Positions 1 through 6,960 of a DNA stretch of 14,118 nucleotides are shown piece by piece. Position numbers and translations under genes: made by a program. The notes under the pieces are model-generated. The model worked only from the letters and a program-made list of their open reading frames with translations. It was not told where the DNA came from and made no database searches. This DNA comes from Bacteroides sp. (GTDB taxonomy: Bacteria > Bacteroidota > Bacteroidia > Bacteroidales > Bacteroidaceae): assembly GCA_030529405.1 (NCBI GenBank), contig JAUMWZ010000027.1, forward strand, positions 1-14,118, in the 5' to 3' direction. The stretch's first letter is position 1. Each line of letters begins with the position of its first letter.

Positions 1-150
1 GCAAATATATACGTTTTATTTCTATTTTATAAATTCTATCAGCTTTTTATATAGGTATTGATGTCTTTTTATGTGTATTTATATGATAATCTTTCACTCA
101 GAGGAGATTACTAGTTGGTTTATTTTGTTTTCCTATTTACCTATTACAAA
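1..150. other. AT-rich non-coding edge
   Basis: No convincing gene lies between the window edge and the tsf terminator. The extreme edge (2-9, CAAATATA) reads TATATTTG on the minus strand and fits the Bacteroidota -7 box, so it could belong to a promoter firing leftward out of the window. No matching TTTG is seen at the -33 distance, so this is only a hint. Confidence 0.3.
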
Positions 151-186
151 CAAAAAAGGGAATAGACTTTTAAGTCTATTCCCTTT
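151..186 (-). terminator. Intrinsic terminator after tsf
   Basis: A perfect 15-bp inverted repeat (155-169 with 172-186) has a formal 2-nt loop. On the minus strand it is followed by a run of six T (the A tract at 152-157) and then GTTTG. This is a classic Rho-independent terminator, 24 bp past the tsf stop codon, and it closes the rplM-rpsI-rpsB-tsf operon. Confidence 0.9.
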
Positions 187-209
187 AATATGTTTTATGT
201 TTTGCTCGA

Positions 210-1034
210 TTACTCAGCTCTCAAGCTGTAACGCTTAAAGCAAGTAACTGTAAGGTCTTTGTCCACAGTCTTTAAGTAGTCAGCAACTGTAAGTTTTGCA
301 TCTTGAGTGTATTCTTGTTTTAGCAAGCATACTTCTTTGTAGAACTTGCCTATACGACCCATAGCAATCTTTTCAATCATATTTTCTGGCTTACCTTCTT
401 GACGTGCCTTGTCTGCTGCTATTTCTTTTTCTTTTTCTACTATGTCAGCAGGAACATCGTTTTCGTCAAGTGCGATAGGGTTCATAGCTGCTACTTGCAT
501 TGCTACTTCTGCACCTACTCTTGCATCAACTTCTTTGTTAAGAACTACCATAGTGCAAAGGAAGTTCTTGCCTTGGTGGTTGTAGATAGAGATAGAAGGA
601 CCTTCTACTGTTTCATAGCCGTCTAGTTCCATCTTTTCGCCTGTGATACCACTTCTGTCTGTTACTGCATCAGCAACTGTTCCTGTACCCATTGGAAGTG
701 CTTTTACTTCGTCAAGAGTTTTGCATTTGTTTGTGATAGCAAGGTTAAGTATATCTTGTGTTAGTTTTACGAAATCTTCATTCTTAGCAACGAAGTCTGT
801 TTCGCATTTCAAAGCTATCATTGCTCCAAAGCCATTTTCAACCTTAGCCAAAACGCAACCTTCTGAAGCTTCACGGTCAGAACGCTTTGCAGCAACTGCT
901 TGTCCTTTTTCTCTGATGATTTTCATTGCTTGATCGAAATCACCGTTTGCTTCTGTAAGAGCGTTCTTACAGTCCATCATACCAGCACCCGTCATTTTAC
1001 GAAGTTTGGTAATATCTGCCATTGTTACAGCCAT
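210..1034 (-). CDS. tsf: Elongation factor Ts
   Basis: EF-Ts is the guanine nucleotide exchange factor that releases GDP from EF-Tu in the cytoplasm so that EF-Tu can rebind GTP and aminoacyl-tRNA. The 274-aa product begins with the N-terminal UBA-like helical domain (about residues 4-45, including LRKMTGAGMMDCKNAL) and carries the EF-Tu-contacting signature TDFVAKN at about residues 79-85. Two core subdomains follow, and the length fits the short form of the protein found in Bacteroidota. The MAVTMADITKL start is usual for Bacteroidales; no Shine-Dalgarno is visible and the leader is A/T-rich. It is the last gene of the operon, 147 bp after rpsB, behind a terminator-like hairpin that may lower its transcription relative to rpsB, and ahead of a strong terminator. 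Nothing in the protein looks abnormal. Confidence 0.97.
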   Translation of the reverse strand: MAVTMADITKLRKMTGAGMMDCKNALTEANGDFDQAMKIIREKGQAVAAKRSDREASEGCVLAKVENGFGAMIALKCETDFVAKNEDFVKLTQDILNLAITNKCKTLDEVKALPMGTGTVADAVTDRSGITGEKMELDGYETVEGPSISIYNHQGKNFLCTMVVLNKEVDARVGAEVAMQVAAMNPIALDENDVPADIVEKEKEIAADKARQEGKPENMIEKIAMGRIGKFYKEVCLLKQEYTQDAKLTVADYLKTVDKDLTVTCFKRYSLRAE

Positions 1035-1076
1035 AATATTCTGTTTTATTTTAGGTTAATAATATTGTTTTGTTTA

Positions 1077-1158
1077 GAAAAAACAAAGAGTTGAAAACAG
1101 AGGTAGGAGAATTGTCTAAATAAAACTTAACTCTCACTCTCTCTACTCTCAACTCTTT
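1077..1158 (-). terminator. Terminator-like hairpin between rpsB and tsf
   Basis: A perfect 10-bp inverted repeat (AAAGAGTTGA at 1085-1094, TCAACTCTTT at 1149-1158) encloses a purine-rich stretch facing a pyrimidine-rich stretch that could pair imperfectly and extend the stem. On the minus strand the hairpin ends in TTTGTTTTTTC, which resembles an intrinsic terminator or attenuator in the middle of the operon. The long loop (54 nt) and interrupted inner stem make partial read-through likely, so it may set the rpsB to tsf ratio. This is inferred from sequence only. Confidence 0.45.
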
Positions 1159-1181
1159 CTTATAAATAGATTTATTTATTT

Positions 1182-2015
1182 TTATTCTTCATCTTCTTTC
1201 ATGTAAGCAGCCGCTTTTGATGCGTTTAGTGCATCAGCGTCAGACTTATCAAGTCTTGCTTTTGAAGATTTTCTTTTGCCTTTGTTTGCAGATGCTTCGC
1301 CAGCTGCTTCCATATCTACTTTTTCTGCTTTTCTTTCTTCAAGCCCTTCTGTCATAGCAGCACAACATGCATCAAGAATTATTTCTATTGACTTTGTTGC
1401 ATCGTCATTTGCTGGTATTACGTAGTCTATGTTTGCAGGGTCAGAGTTTGTGTCTACAATTCCGAACACAGGTATTCCTAAGCGGTTAGCTTCTCTTACT
1501 GCTATGTGTTCTTTCATTACGTCTACAACGAAAAGAGCTGATGGAAGACGAGTTAGGTCAGCGATTGAACCTAAAGTCTTGTCAAGTTTTGCTCTTTGAC
1601 GTGAGATTTGTAGGATTTCTCTTTTTGAAAGGTTAGAGTATGTACCATCTTTTGTTAGTTTGTCGATAGTAGCCATCTTCTTAACTGCCTTTCTGATAGT
1701 AGGGAAGTTTGTTAGCATACCTCCTGGCCAACGTTCGATAACGTATGGCATATTCACAGATTGTGCTTTTTCTGCAATTACTTGCTTAGCTTGTTTTTTA
1801 GTAGCTACAAATAGAATCTTCTTTCCTGATTTTGCTATTTGCTTTAGTTCTTCTGCAGCTTCATCTACTTTTGCTACAGTTTTATGTAGGTCAATGATGT
1901 GGATACCATTGCGTTCCATAAATATATAAGGAGCCATTGCTGGGTTCCACTTTCTTTTTAAGTGTCCGAAGTGGCAACCTGCCTCCAAAAGTGCATCAAA
2001 ATTTGTTCTTGACAT
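1182..2015 (-). CDS. rpsB: 30S ribosomal protein S2
   Basis: S2 is a structural protein of the small ribosomal subunit, located between head and body and needed late in 30S assembly. The 277-aa product opens with the S2 family signature region (LLEAGCHFGHLKRKWNP, then FMERNGIHIIDLHKT) and contains WPGGMLTNFPTIRK around residues 93-108 and the LPSALFVVDV and GIPVFGIVDTNSDP segments typical of S2. The C-terminal 50 residues or so are a lysine-, alanine- and glutamate-rich tail ending MKEDEE, as in the longer Bacteroidota S2 proteins. The start is well placed at MSRTNFDALLEAG, with no visible Shine-Dalgarno. It lies between rpsI and tsf; the upstream 220-bp gap has no good promoter on this strand but holds potential alternative RNA pairings that could mediate autoregulation. 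Confidence 0.97.
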   Translation of the reverse strand: MSRTNFDALLEAGCHFGHLKRKWNPAMAPYIFMERNGIHIIDLHKTVAKVDEAAEELKQIAKSGKKILFVATKKQAKQVIAEKAQSVNMPYVIERWPGGMLTNFPTIRKAVKKMATIDKLTKDGTYSNLSKREILQISRQRAKLDKTLGSIADLTRLPSALFVVDVMKEHIAVREANRLGIPVFGIVDTNSDPANIDYVIPANDDATKSIEIILDACCAAMTEGLEERKAEKVDMEAAGEASANKGKRKSSKARLDKSDADALNASKAAAYMKEDEE

Positions 2016-2060
2016 GTTTTTTTCTTTTTTAATCGTTTACTTTCTTTTTTGTTTTTCTTG

Positions 2061-2145
2061 AACCAACCGCTGGGTAGTCTTTATTGTTTTGATTGTTGTT
2101 CTAGAGTCCCAGTGGTTTAGATACTAAACGCAGCTTCAGTTGGTT
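2061..2145 (-). promoter_or_regulatory. Candidate structured rpsB leader RNA
   Basis: In the minus-strand transcript the 5' arm (2145-2131) can pair with 2072-2061: seven base pairs (2139-2145 with 2061-2067) plus four (2131-2134 with 2069-2072) around a small internal loop. The same 3' segment (2065-2074) can instead pair with 2108-2117, nine of ten positions, so the two helices exclude each other. A perfect 6-bp hairpin with a 3-nt loop (2115-2129) sits between the arms. The layout lies 46-130 nt before the rpsB start and suits an S2-responsive leader. S2 autoregulation of rpsB-tsf through a leader is known in gamma-proteobacteria; here it is inference. Confidence 0.4.
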
Positions 2146-2238
2146 GTTTACTTTGTTGCTTTGTGGTGTTTTGCTTGCTTTTTTCTTTCAATAAGATATT
2201 AGGCACATATAGCATATTCCCACATCGTAACAATAGTA

Positions 2239-2625
2239 TTAACGCTTACTGAACTGGAATCTTTTACGTGCTTTTGGACGTCCTGGTTTCTTACGTTCTA
2301 CCGCACGTGGGTCACGTGTCATGAATCCTTCAGCTTTCAATGCTGGTTTGTCTTCTGCGTTAATCTTCACAAGTGCTCTTGCAATTGCTAGTCTTAGTGC
2401 TTGTGATTGTCCTGTAAATCCACCTCCGCAAAGGTTTACTTTTATATCATACTTTTCAGCTACTCCAAGTTTGTTAAGTGGTTGCTTAACTACGTATTGA
2501 AGTATTGAAGATGGAAAGTACTGTGCAAGGTCTCTCTTGTTGATAGTAATCTTTCCTGTGCCTTCGCTAACGTATATACGTGCGATAGCACTTTTGCGTC
2601 TGCCTAATGCATTAACTACTTCCAT
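2239..2625 (-). CDS. rpsI: 30S ribosomal protein S9
   Basis: S9 is a small-subunit head protein whose C-terminal tail reaches the P-site tRNA anticodon stem. The 128-aa product has the expected N-terminal ALGRRKSAIARIYV, the family signature GGGFTGQSQALRLAIARAL (about residues 67-85), and the basic end RKKPGRPKARKRFQFSKR with the conserved terminal SKR. Length is normal. It begins 7 bp after the rplM stop, so the two are co-transcribed, as in most bacteria. The 223-bp gap downstream, before rpsB, contains no recognisable terminator, so transcription probably continues into rpsB and tsf. No anomalies are seen. Confidence 0.97.
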   Translation of the reverse strand: MEVVNALGRRKSAIARIYVSEGTGKITINKRDLAQYFPSSILQYVVKQPLNKLGVAEKYDIKVNLCGGGFTGQSQALRLAIARALVKINAEDKPALKAEGFMTRDPRAVERKKPGRPKARKRFQFSKR

Positions 2626-2632
2626 TATCTGC

Positions 2633-3100
2633 TTATTTGAATAGGTTAATATCTATTTGTTTTGGGTTTTGTGCTTGATGTTTGTGTTCGCTTCCAGCGT
2701 AAACATAAAGGTTCTTTAGAAGTTTTGCTCCTAAGATATTCTTTGGCAACATTCCCTTAACAACTTTCTTAAGCAATCTCTCTTCTCCGTTTGGTTTTGT
2801 AAGAAGTCTTGCAGGAGTCATTTCTCTTTGACCGCCTGGATATCCAGTGTATGATAGATATACTCTGTCTGTCCATTTGTTTCCTGTCAATTTAACTTTG
2901 TCAGCGTTGATAATGATAACATTGTCTCCGCAATCTACGTGAGGAGTAAAGTTTGGTTTATGCTTTCCTCTTAGCAATTTCGCAACCTTAGAGCCCAATC
3001 GTCCTAATGTTTGATCGGTAGCATCTACTACAACCCATTCTTTGGTTGCAGTTTCTTTGTTTGCAGAAATGGTTTTGTAACTTAAAGTGTTCACTTTCAA
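2633..3100 (-). CDS. rplM: 50S ribosomal protein L13
   Basis: L13 is an early-assembling large-subunit protein that binds 23S rRNA. The 155-aa product shows the L13 core: EWVVVDATDQTLGRLGSKVA (about residues 21-40), a KHKPNFTPHVDCGDNVIIIN segment, YPGGQREMT, the KGMLPKNILGAKLLKNLYVYAG signature (about 115-136), and HKHQAQNPKQID near the end. The N-terminal TLSYKTISANK and overall length match Bacteroidales L13. The start codon lies at the end of a roughly 110-nt leader beginning near a canonical promoter. It is the first gene of the rplM-rpsI-rpsB-tsf unit. In some bacteria L13 represses its own operon through an mRNA leader; the structured 5' end here would fit that, but no protein-binding site can be shown from sequence. 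Confidence 0.97.
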   Translation of the reverse strand: MKVNTLSYKTISANKETATKEWVVVDATDQTLGRLGSKVAKLLRGKHKPNFTPHVDCGDNVIIINADKVKLTGNKWTDRVYLSYTGYPGGQREMTPARLLTKPNGEERLLKKVVKGMLPKNILGAKLLKNLYVYAGSEHKHQAQNPKQIDINLFK

Positions 3101-3133
3101 TTCTGTTTTAATTATTACTACTAAAAAACTTCA

Positions 3134-3213
3134 TACATAATTAAGCCCCCGGACAAAGAGCTTTAACCAGTTATGAATATAGCCGATTACCAACTAACGG
3201 ATAGTAATCGGCT
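3134..3213 (-). promoter_or_regulatory. Structured rplM 5' leader
   Basis: A perfect 10-bp inverted repeat (AGCCGATTAC at 3181-3190, its complement at 3204-3213, 13-nt loop) starts within a few bases of the predicted transcription start, so the operon mRNA would begin with this hairpin. About 30 nt further along, a second short stem can form between the segments complementary to AGCTTT (3160-3165) and AAGCCC (around 3143-3148), one G-U included. A position at the very 5' end suggests mRNA stability control, an autoregulatory site, or both. Firmicutes have an L13 leader family; kinship is not claimed. Confidence 0.5.
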
Positions 3214-3215
3214 TG

Positions 3216-3246
3216 CAAAGGTACTAATATTCTTTGAATAGACAAA
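3216..3246 (-). promoter_or_regulatory. Promoter of the rplM-rpsI-rpsB-tsf operon
   Basis: On the minus strand the sequence reads TTTG (3246-3243), a 19-bp spacer, then TACCTTTG (3223-3216). This is a full match to the Bacteroidota primary sigma consensus (-33 TTTG, -7 TAnnTTTG). The start site should fall at about 3209-3212, giving an rplM leader of roughly 110 nt. It is the best promoter in the left third of the window. Confidence 0.85.
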
Positions 3247-3358
3247 TGTTACACTCTGTTTTTTAGTGTGATAATGCTATTCTTTGTTCTCTTAACATTC
3301 TATGTATGTGTATGATGTATGTTTGCTAGGGTGTTTATGTGTTTTCTAGTTTGTGTGT

Positions 3359-3985
3359 TTATTTTTTAGGTTCTTCTTTTGTCGTTTGTTTGTTTAGTGT
3401 CTTTTTGTTGATGTTGTGTTTTGTATGAAATTCAAGTTTACTGCCTTTAAGTAGTACAAGACGTCTTATTGTTGGCAGCTTCTTATAGTTTTCTAATACT
3501 ATGTCTTGTAGAACTTCTATTGTCATTATTTCCTTGTTTTTGCCTTCTTTGAATTCAATTTTGAGGTTTTTTATGCATGTATCACAGCCTCCGTCAATAG
3601 TTATGATTGAGTATTTCACGTCATTTACTTCTATATGTAAGTCGTTTGAATATGCATATAAATCTAATTCTATTTCCACTCCATCTTGTGCTTCTGCGCT
3701 ATAAGTGTTGTGTGAGCAGTCATATACATATTCTTCGTCTGTGTCTATCTCCATTTTACCGTTCCAGAACTTGTTTAATTTAACTGCTCTTTCACTATCT
3801 TCTATGATGAAGGTAATTTTCCCTTTTACCTCACTGCTTAACGTCATTTCTTCACATACCGATTTGAATATAGAGTTTTCAAATCCTTTGCAGTTGTGAT
3901 ATTCTATCTGATTATTTTTCTTTTCTTGCGAAAATGCGCTTATGCTGATTAGCATTGTGGCGATTAAGAATACGATTTTCTTCAT
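3359..3985 (-). CDS. Secreted protein of unknown function
   Basis: I do not recognise the family. The 208-aa product has a clear Sec signal peptide (MKKIVFLIATMLISISAFSQ, cleavage likely near residue 19) in the style common in Bacteroidota. It has no lipobox, so a periplasmic or exported soluble protein is expected. The mature part is acidic, predicted mostly beta-strand, and contains several cysteines, including a CDTC (CxxC) pair near residue 136 and single cysteines near residues 33, 44 and 89 that could form disulphides. The last 20 residues or so are lysine- and threonine-rich and look disordered. It stands alone: its 3' end faces the rplM promoter and about 450 bp of non-coding DNA lies upstream. 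No terminator was identified. Codon use and base composition resemble the neighbours. Confidence 0.75.
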   Translation of the reverse strand: MKKIVFLIATMLISISAFSQEKKNNQIEYHNCKGFENSIFKSVCEEMTLSSEVKGKITFIIEDSERAVKLNKFWNGKMEIDTDEEYVYDCSHNTYSAEAQDGVEIELDLYAYSNDLHIEVNDVKYSIITIDGGCDTCIKNLKIEFKEGKNKEIMTIEVLQDIVLENYKKLPTIRRLVLLKGSKLEFHTKHNINKKTLNKQTTKEEPKK

Positions 3986-4374
3986 AGCTGTAAAGGTTTT
4001 GGTTATTACTTATGATGTTTCCTTTTTGCGAAAGTTATTGATAATGATTTGAAAAATCAAGCAAAGCCTTTGTTTTTTACACGTTTAGGAGGTATGTTGA
4101 TAAATATTCACAAAAAAGATATTTATAAAGCAGAAAACCACTGTGTCTTGTGTCTATGTTGGTGAGGTTTAATGCTGTTTTATCCCTTATACTTCTTGCT
4201 TATAGATGATATACAGCCCATTTGTAAATGATAAACAGCTGACTTGTAAACTATATATAACTAACTTGCAAATTGTATAGAGTTGTTTTTCTGTTTATAT
4301 ATGAATTAAAAAAGGCTTTGTTTTATTTTGTTTCCGATGTGATTTCGTATGTTTGGATATTTTATTTTACTGCA
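3986..4374. other. Non-coding gap upstream of the secreted protein gene
   Basis: This stretch between the secreted protein gene and the ferredoxin terminator holds no credible open reading frame. Its right part is filled by the 22-bp repeat cluster at 4199-4308. A promoter for the 3985 gene must lie in the left part, but the best candidate (revcomp of GAAAGTTA near 4030-4037, TAACTTTC) is an imperfect -7 box without a -33 partner, so I do not call it. Confidence 0.5.
4199..4308 (+). repeat. 22-bp tandem repeat cluster A (5 units)
   Basis: Five contiguous degenerate units start at 4199, 4221, 4243, 4265 and 4287, exactly 22 bp apart. The best conserved are those at 4243 (CTTGTAAACTATATATAA) and 4265 (CTTGCAAATTGTATAG); the first and last are decayed. 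The cluster lies between the ferredoxin terminator and the secreted protein gene, in no reading frame. Confidence 0.75.
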
Positions 4375-4415
4375 TAAAAAAATGGAGCTGAACTTTCGTC
4401 CAACTCCATTATGCA
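4375..4415 (-). terminator. Intrinsic terminator of the ferredoxin gene
   Basis: The minus-strand transcript forms a 13-bp stem (4410-4398 with 4393-4381, two G-U pairs included) closed by a GAAA tetraloop, followed by a run of seven T (A tract at 4376-4382). Flanking TGCAT and ATGCA can extend the stem. It lies about 30 bp after the ferredoxin stop and is a textbook Rho-independent terminator. Confidence 0.93.
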
Positions 4416-4442
4416 ATTTAGTTTACTACTGTTTCTTCAATA

Positions 4443-4607
4443 TTACAGTACTATAGCTTCAGAAGGGCAAACTTCTGCACAACTTCCACATTCAGTACAT
4501 GTATCAGGGTCGATTGAATAAATATCACCCTCAGAAATTGCTGATACTGGGCACTCGTCTATACAAGTTCCGCAAGCAATACAATCGTCAGTAATTACGT
4601 AAGCCAT
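4443..4607 (-). CDS. 2[4Fe-4S] ferredoxin, 54 aa
   Basis: A small cytoplasmic electron carrier of the clostridial-type ferredoxin family. The 54-aa product reads MAYVITDDCIACGTCIDECP in its first half and repeats the motif as CTECGSCAEVCP at about residues 37-48. The two CxxCxxCxxxCP motifs give eight cysteines for two [4Fe-4S] clusters, and the halves are related by internal duplication. Length (54-56 aa) is typical. It is monocistronic: a good promoter lies 45 bp upstream and a strong terminator just downstream. Such ferredoxins accept electrons from 2-oxoacid:ferredoxin oxidoreductases, one of which is encoded at the right of this window, but the two are 8 kb apart and no direct partnership can be shown. 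It is divergent from the U32 gene. Confidence 0.95.
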   Translation of the reverse strand: MAYVITDDCIACGTCIDECPVSAISEGDIYSIDPDTCTECGSCAEVCPSEAIVL

Positions 4608-4651
4608 TTTCAAATAAATTTAATTAGTTAGTCAGTTATAATTTTACACTG

Positions 4652-4684
4652 CAAAGCTACTACTTTATATATAACTTGCACAAA
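4652..4684 (-). promoter_or_regulatory. Promoter of the ferredoxin gene
   Basis: On the minus strand TTTG (4684-4681), a 21-bp spacer and TAGCTTTG (4659-4652) match the Bacteroidota -33/-7 consensus. The start site should be near 4646, leaving a leader of about 40 nt that is A/T-rich and lacks a Shine-Dalgarno sequence. Confidence 0.8.
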
Positions 4685-4745
4685 AAACAGATATAAAAAT
4701 AACATAAATTTTATTTTATCACATTAGCCACAGGTCTTGTTGCCT

Positions 4746-4774
4746 TTTGCGGGCAATATATTTTAATAACTTTG
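4746..4774 (+). promoter_or_regulatory. Probable promoter of the U32 gene
   Basis: TTTG (4746-4749) and TAACTTTG (4767-4774) are separated by 17 bp, slightly short of the usual 19-21. The predicted start near 4780 would give a leader of under 30 nt. It is divergent from the ferredoxin promoter, the two -33 boxes being about 60 bp apart. Confidence 0.6.
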
Positions 4775-4807
4775 TCGCCCAAATTGGCTTACATACATAT
4801 ATAATTT

Positions 4808-6634
4808 ATGACTGCAAGAAGACGAATAGAGCTTTTGGCTCCAGCAAAGAACCTTGAGTGTGGAATTGAGGCTATCAACCACGGTGCCGATGCTGTATAT
4901 ATAGGTGCACCACGCTTTGGTGCGCGTGTTGCTGCGGTCAATTCGTTAGAAGACATTGAACAGTTGGTTTCTCATGCACACTTGTTTAATGCGAAAGTAT
5001 ATGTAGCCATAAACACAATTCTTACTGACGATGAGTTGCAAGAAACAGAGGATATGATACACAAACTTTATCATATTGGGGTTGATGCAATTATCATTCA
5101 AGACTTCGGCATTACTAAACTAAATCTTCCGCCAATAGCGTTGCATAGTAGCACACAGATGGACAACAGAACACCCGAGAAGGTTGAGTTTCTGCACAAA
5201 GCTGGGTTTGAACAAGTGGTGTTAGCTCGTGAACTCACACTTAAACAGATAAAAGACATACACGCAGCTGCTCCAGAGGTGCAGTTAGAAGTGTTTGTTC
5301 ATGGGGCGTTATGTGTTAGCTACAGTGGTCAGTGTTATGTGAGCCAACACTGTACTGGCAGGAGTGCCAACCGTGGTGAGTGTTCGCAGTTTTGCCGTTT
5401 ACCTTTCAACTTGATTGATAGCGACGGAAAAGTCATTGCTCAAGACAAACATCTGCTGTCATTAAAAGATTTGAACCAGATTGAGGAGTTAGAAAAAATA
5501 ATTGATGCAGGAGCTACCTCGCTAAAGATAGAGGGCAGACTTAAAGATGTTTCTTACGTTAAGAATGTAACATCTGCTTATAGGAAGAAGCTTGACGAGA
5601 TTTTTGCCCGTCGTGATGAATATGTTAAGGCGTCATCAGGCATTGTTGAGCTGAAATTTGAGCCAGAACTGGAGAAAACTTTTAGCAGAGGATTTACAAA
5701 CTATTTTCTTCGTGGGCGCGAGCAAGGCATATATTCCTTTGATACCCCTAAGTCTTTGGGCGAAGAAATAGGAGTGATAAAAGAGTCGAGAGGGATACAA
5801 CACATCATAAGTGGCGTTAAACAGCTCAATAACGGTGACGGATTGTGCTTTGTTGATAGTGAAGGCAAGATGAAAGGCTTCAGAGTGAACAAGGTAGAGG
5901 GTAACAAAGTGTTTACTACTGAACGTTTGTCAATACCTGCAAAGACTACTATATACCGCAATTATAATCACGAGTTCGACAAGGTTCTTTCAAAAGAAAG
6001 TGCCACAAGACGTATGTCTGTCAGCTTTTCTCTTTACGATAACGATGCTGGATATGTTCTTTCTGTTACAGACGAAGACGATAATAGGGTAGAGGTGTGT
6101 ATATCTTGTAATAAAGAGATAGCAAAGACCGACCAAACGGAGAACATCAAAAAACAACTTTCTAAGCTAGGCGGAACGGTGTTCTATATGTCCGACCTGC
6201 AAATAAACTTATCCAAGAATTGGTTTATACCTAGCTCTCTGCTTGCCGATATGCGCCGTATGGCAGTGGATAAGTTAATTACCGAAAGACGTAACAACTA
6301 TAAACGAAAGGAATATGTATTTGCTCAAACAGAACACTCTTTCCCCGAGAAGAAGATGAACTATTTGGCAAACGTAATGAATGGTAAGTCTGCACTTTTT
6401 TATAAGCAACATGGCACCGAGATAGTAGGTCTGGCATACGAGAAACAACCTGTTCCAAACTCTGTGTTGATGTTTTGTAAGCACTGTTTGAGGTATAGCA
6501 TGGGCTGGTGTCCTATTCGTCAGCGAGTGAAATCGCCTTATAAAGAGCCTTACTTTCTTGTTGATAGAGAGGGCAGGAGGTTCAGACTAGATTTTGACTG
6601 TAAAAACTGTGTGATGAAAGTAGTTGAGGCTTGA
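4808..6634 (+). CDS. U32-family protein, RlhA-like (probable RNA hydroxylase)
   Basis: U32 proteins are annotated as collagenase-like peptidases, but characterised bacterial members (RlhA, TrhP) are needed for hydroxylation of 23S rRNA C2501 or tRNA uridine-34 and depend on iron and prephenate. The 608-aa product has the N-terminal barrel-like U32 domain (LLAPAKNLECGIEAINHGAD at 9-28) and the family signature E161-VFVHGALC-x(4)-GQCYVS, with C169, C176, C182, C192 and C196 as possible Fe-S ligands. A middle region (about 310-500) resembles the DUF3656 domain of RlhA, which with the length favours an RlhA-like over a shorter TrhP-like role. A C-terminal cysteine cluster (CKHC at 557-560, C568, CKNC at 598-601) could bind a second metal centre. 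Start is GTG-free ATG soon after the promoter. Family confident, substrate inferred. Confidence 0.88.
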   Translation: MTARRRIELLAPAKNLECGIEAINHGADAVYIGAPRFGARVAAVNSLEDIEQLVSHAHLFNAKVYVAINTILTDDELQETEDMIHKLYHIGVDAIIIQDFGITKLNLPPIALHSSTQMDNRTPEKVEFLHKAGFEQVVLARELTLKQIKDIHAAAPEVQLEVFVHGALCVSYSGQCYVSQHCTGRSANRGECSQFCRLPFNLIDSDGKVIAQDKHLLSLKDLNQIEELEKIIDAGATSLKIEGRLKDVSYVKNVTSAYRKKLDEIFARRDEYVKASSGIVELKFEPELEKTFSRGFTNYFLRGREQGIYSFDTPKSLGEEIGVIKESRGIQHIISGVKQLNNGDGLCFVDSEGKMKGFRVNKVEGNKVFTTERLSIPAKTTIYRNYNHEFDKVLSKESATRRMSVSFSLYDNDAGYVLSVTDEDDNRVEVCISCNKEIAKTDQTENIKKQLSKLGGTVFYMSDLQINLSKNWFIPSSLLADMRRMAVDKLITERRNNYKRKEYVFAQTEHSFPEKKMNYLANVMNGKSALFYKQHGTEIVGLAYEKQPVPNSVLMFCKHCLRYSMGWCPIRQRVKSPYKEPYFLVDREGRRFRLDFDCKNCVMKVVEA

Positions 6635-6742
6635 CTCAAGTAGTTTGCTTTTTGTGCCACACGTCTGTACAAATTCTTTCTTCCTTATGCCTTTCGTTGC
6701 ATGATAGTGTGAAGAAATAGTTCCTATACAGTTATTATAAAT

Positions 6743-6794
6743 AAAAAAGGTATGTGTCTGTTGAGAAACAAGAAACACATACCTTTATTTTTTA
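6743..6794. terminator. Bidirectional terminator between U32 and lipoprotein genes
   Basis: A perfect 12-bp inverted repeat (6746-6757 with 6775-6786), extendable through mismatches, is flanked by an A tract on the left and ATTTTTT on the right, so both transcripts leave the stem through a U-rich run. It probably ends the rightward U32 transcript, about 110 bp past its stop, and the leftward lipoprotein transcript, about 170 bp past its stop. The leftward transcript would therefore include repeat cluster B in its 3' UTR. Confidence 0.85.
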
Positions 6795-6960
6795 TCGTTT
6801 ATATATGGCTTGTAAGCGATATATCTCTTGCAAGTAGACTATATATAGCTGACTTTCAAACTGTATATTGTTTGCAGATAAACTATACATCAATGACTTG
6901 CAAACAGTATATGTGTAATTTTCTGACTGAGTATAGCCTTACTTATATATCTTTATATTT
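6791..6960 (+). repeat. 22-bp repeat cluster B (18/26 alternating steps)
   Basis: Units begin at about 6791, 6809, 6827, 6853, 6871, 6897, 6919 and 6941. The steps 18, 18, 26, 18, 26, 22, 22 show an 18+26=44 rhythm in the centre and a 22-bp rhythm at the right. The unit at 6827 (CTTGCAAGTAGACTATATAT) carries four extra bases after TTGCAAG and is almost the same as the one at 8102 in cluster C. The cluster fills the whole space between the bidirectional terminator and the lipoprotein stop codon. Confidence 0.7.

Noticed and set aside
643..933. Rightward open frames opposite tsf and rpsB
   Set aside because: Shadows of conserved translation genes, with no start signals or family resemblance.
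4030..4037. TAACTTTC as the promoter of the secreted protein gene
   Set aside because: The last base deviates from TAnnTTTG and there is no TTTG at the -33 distance.
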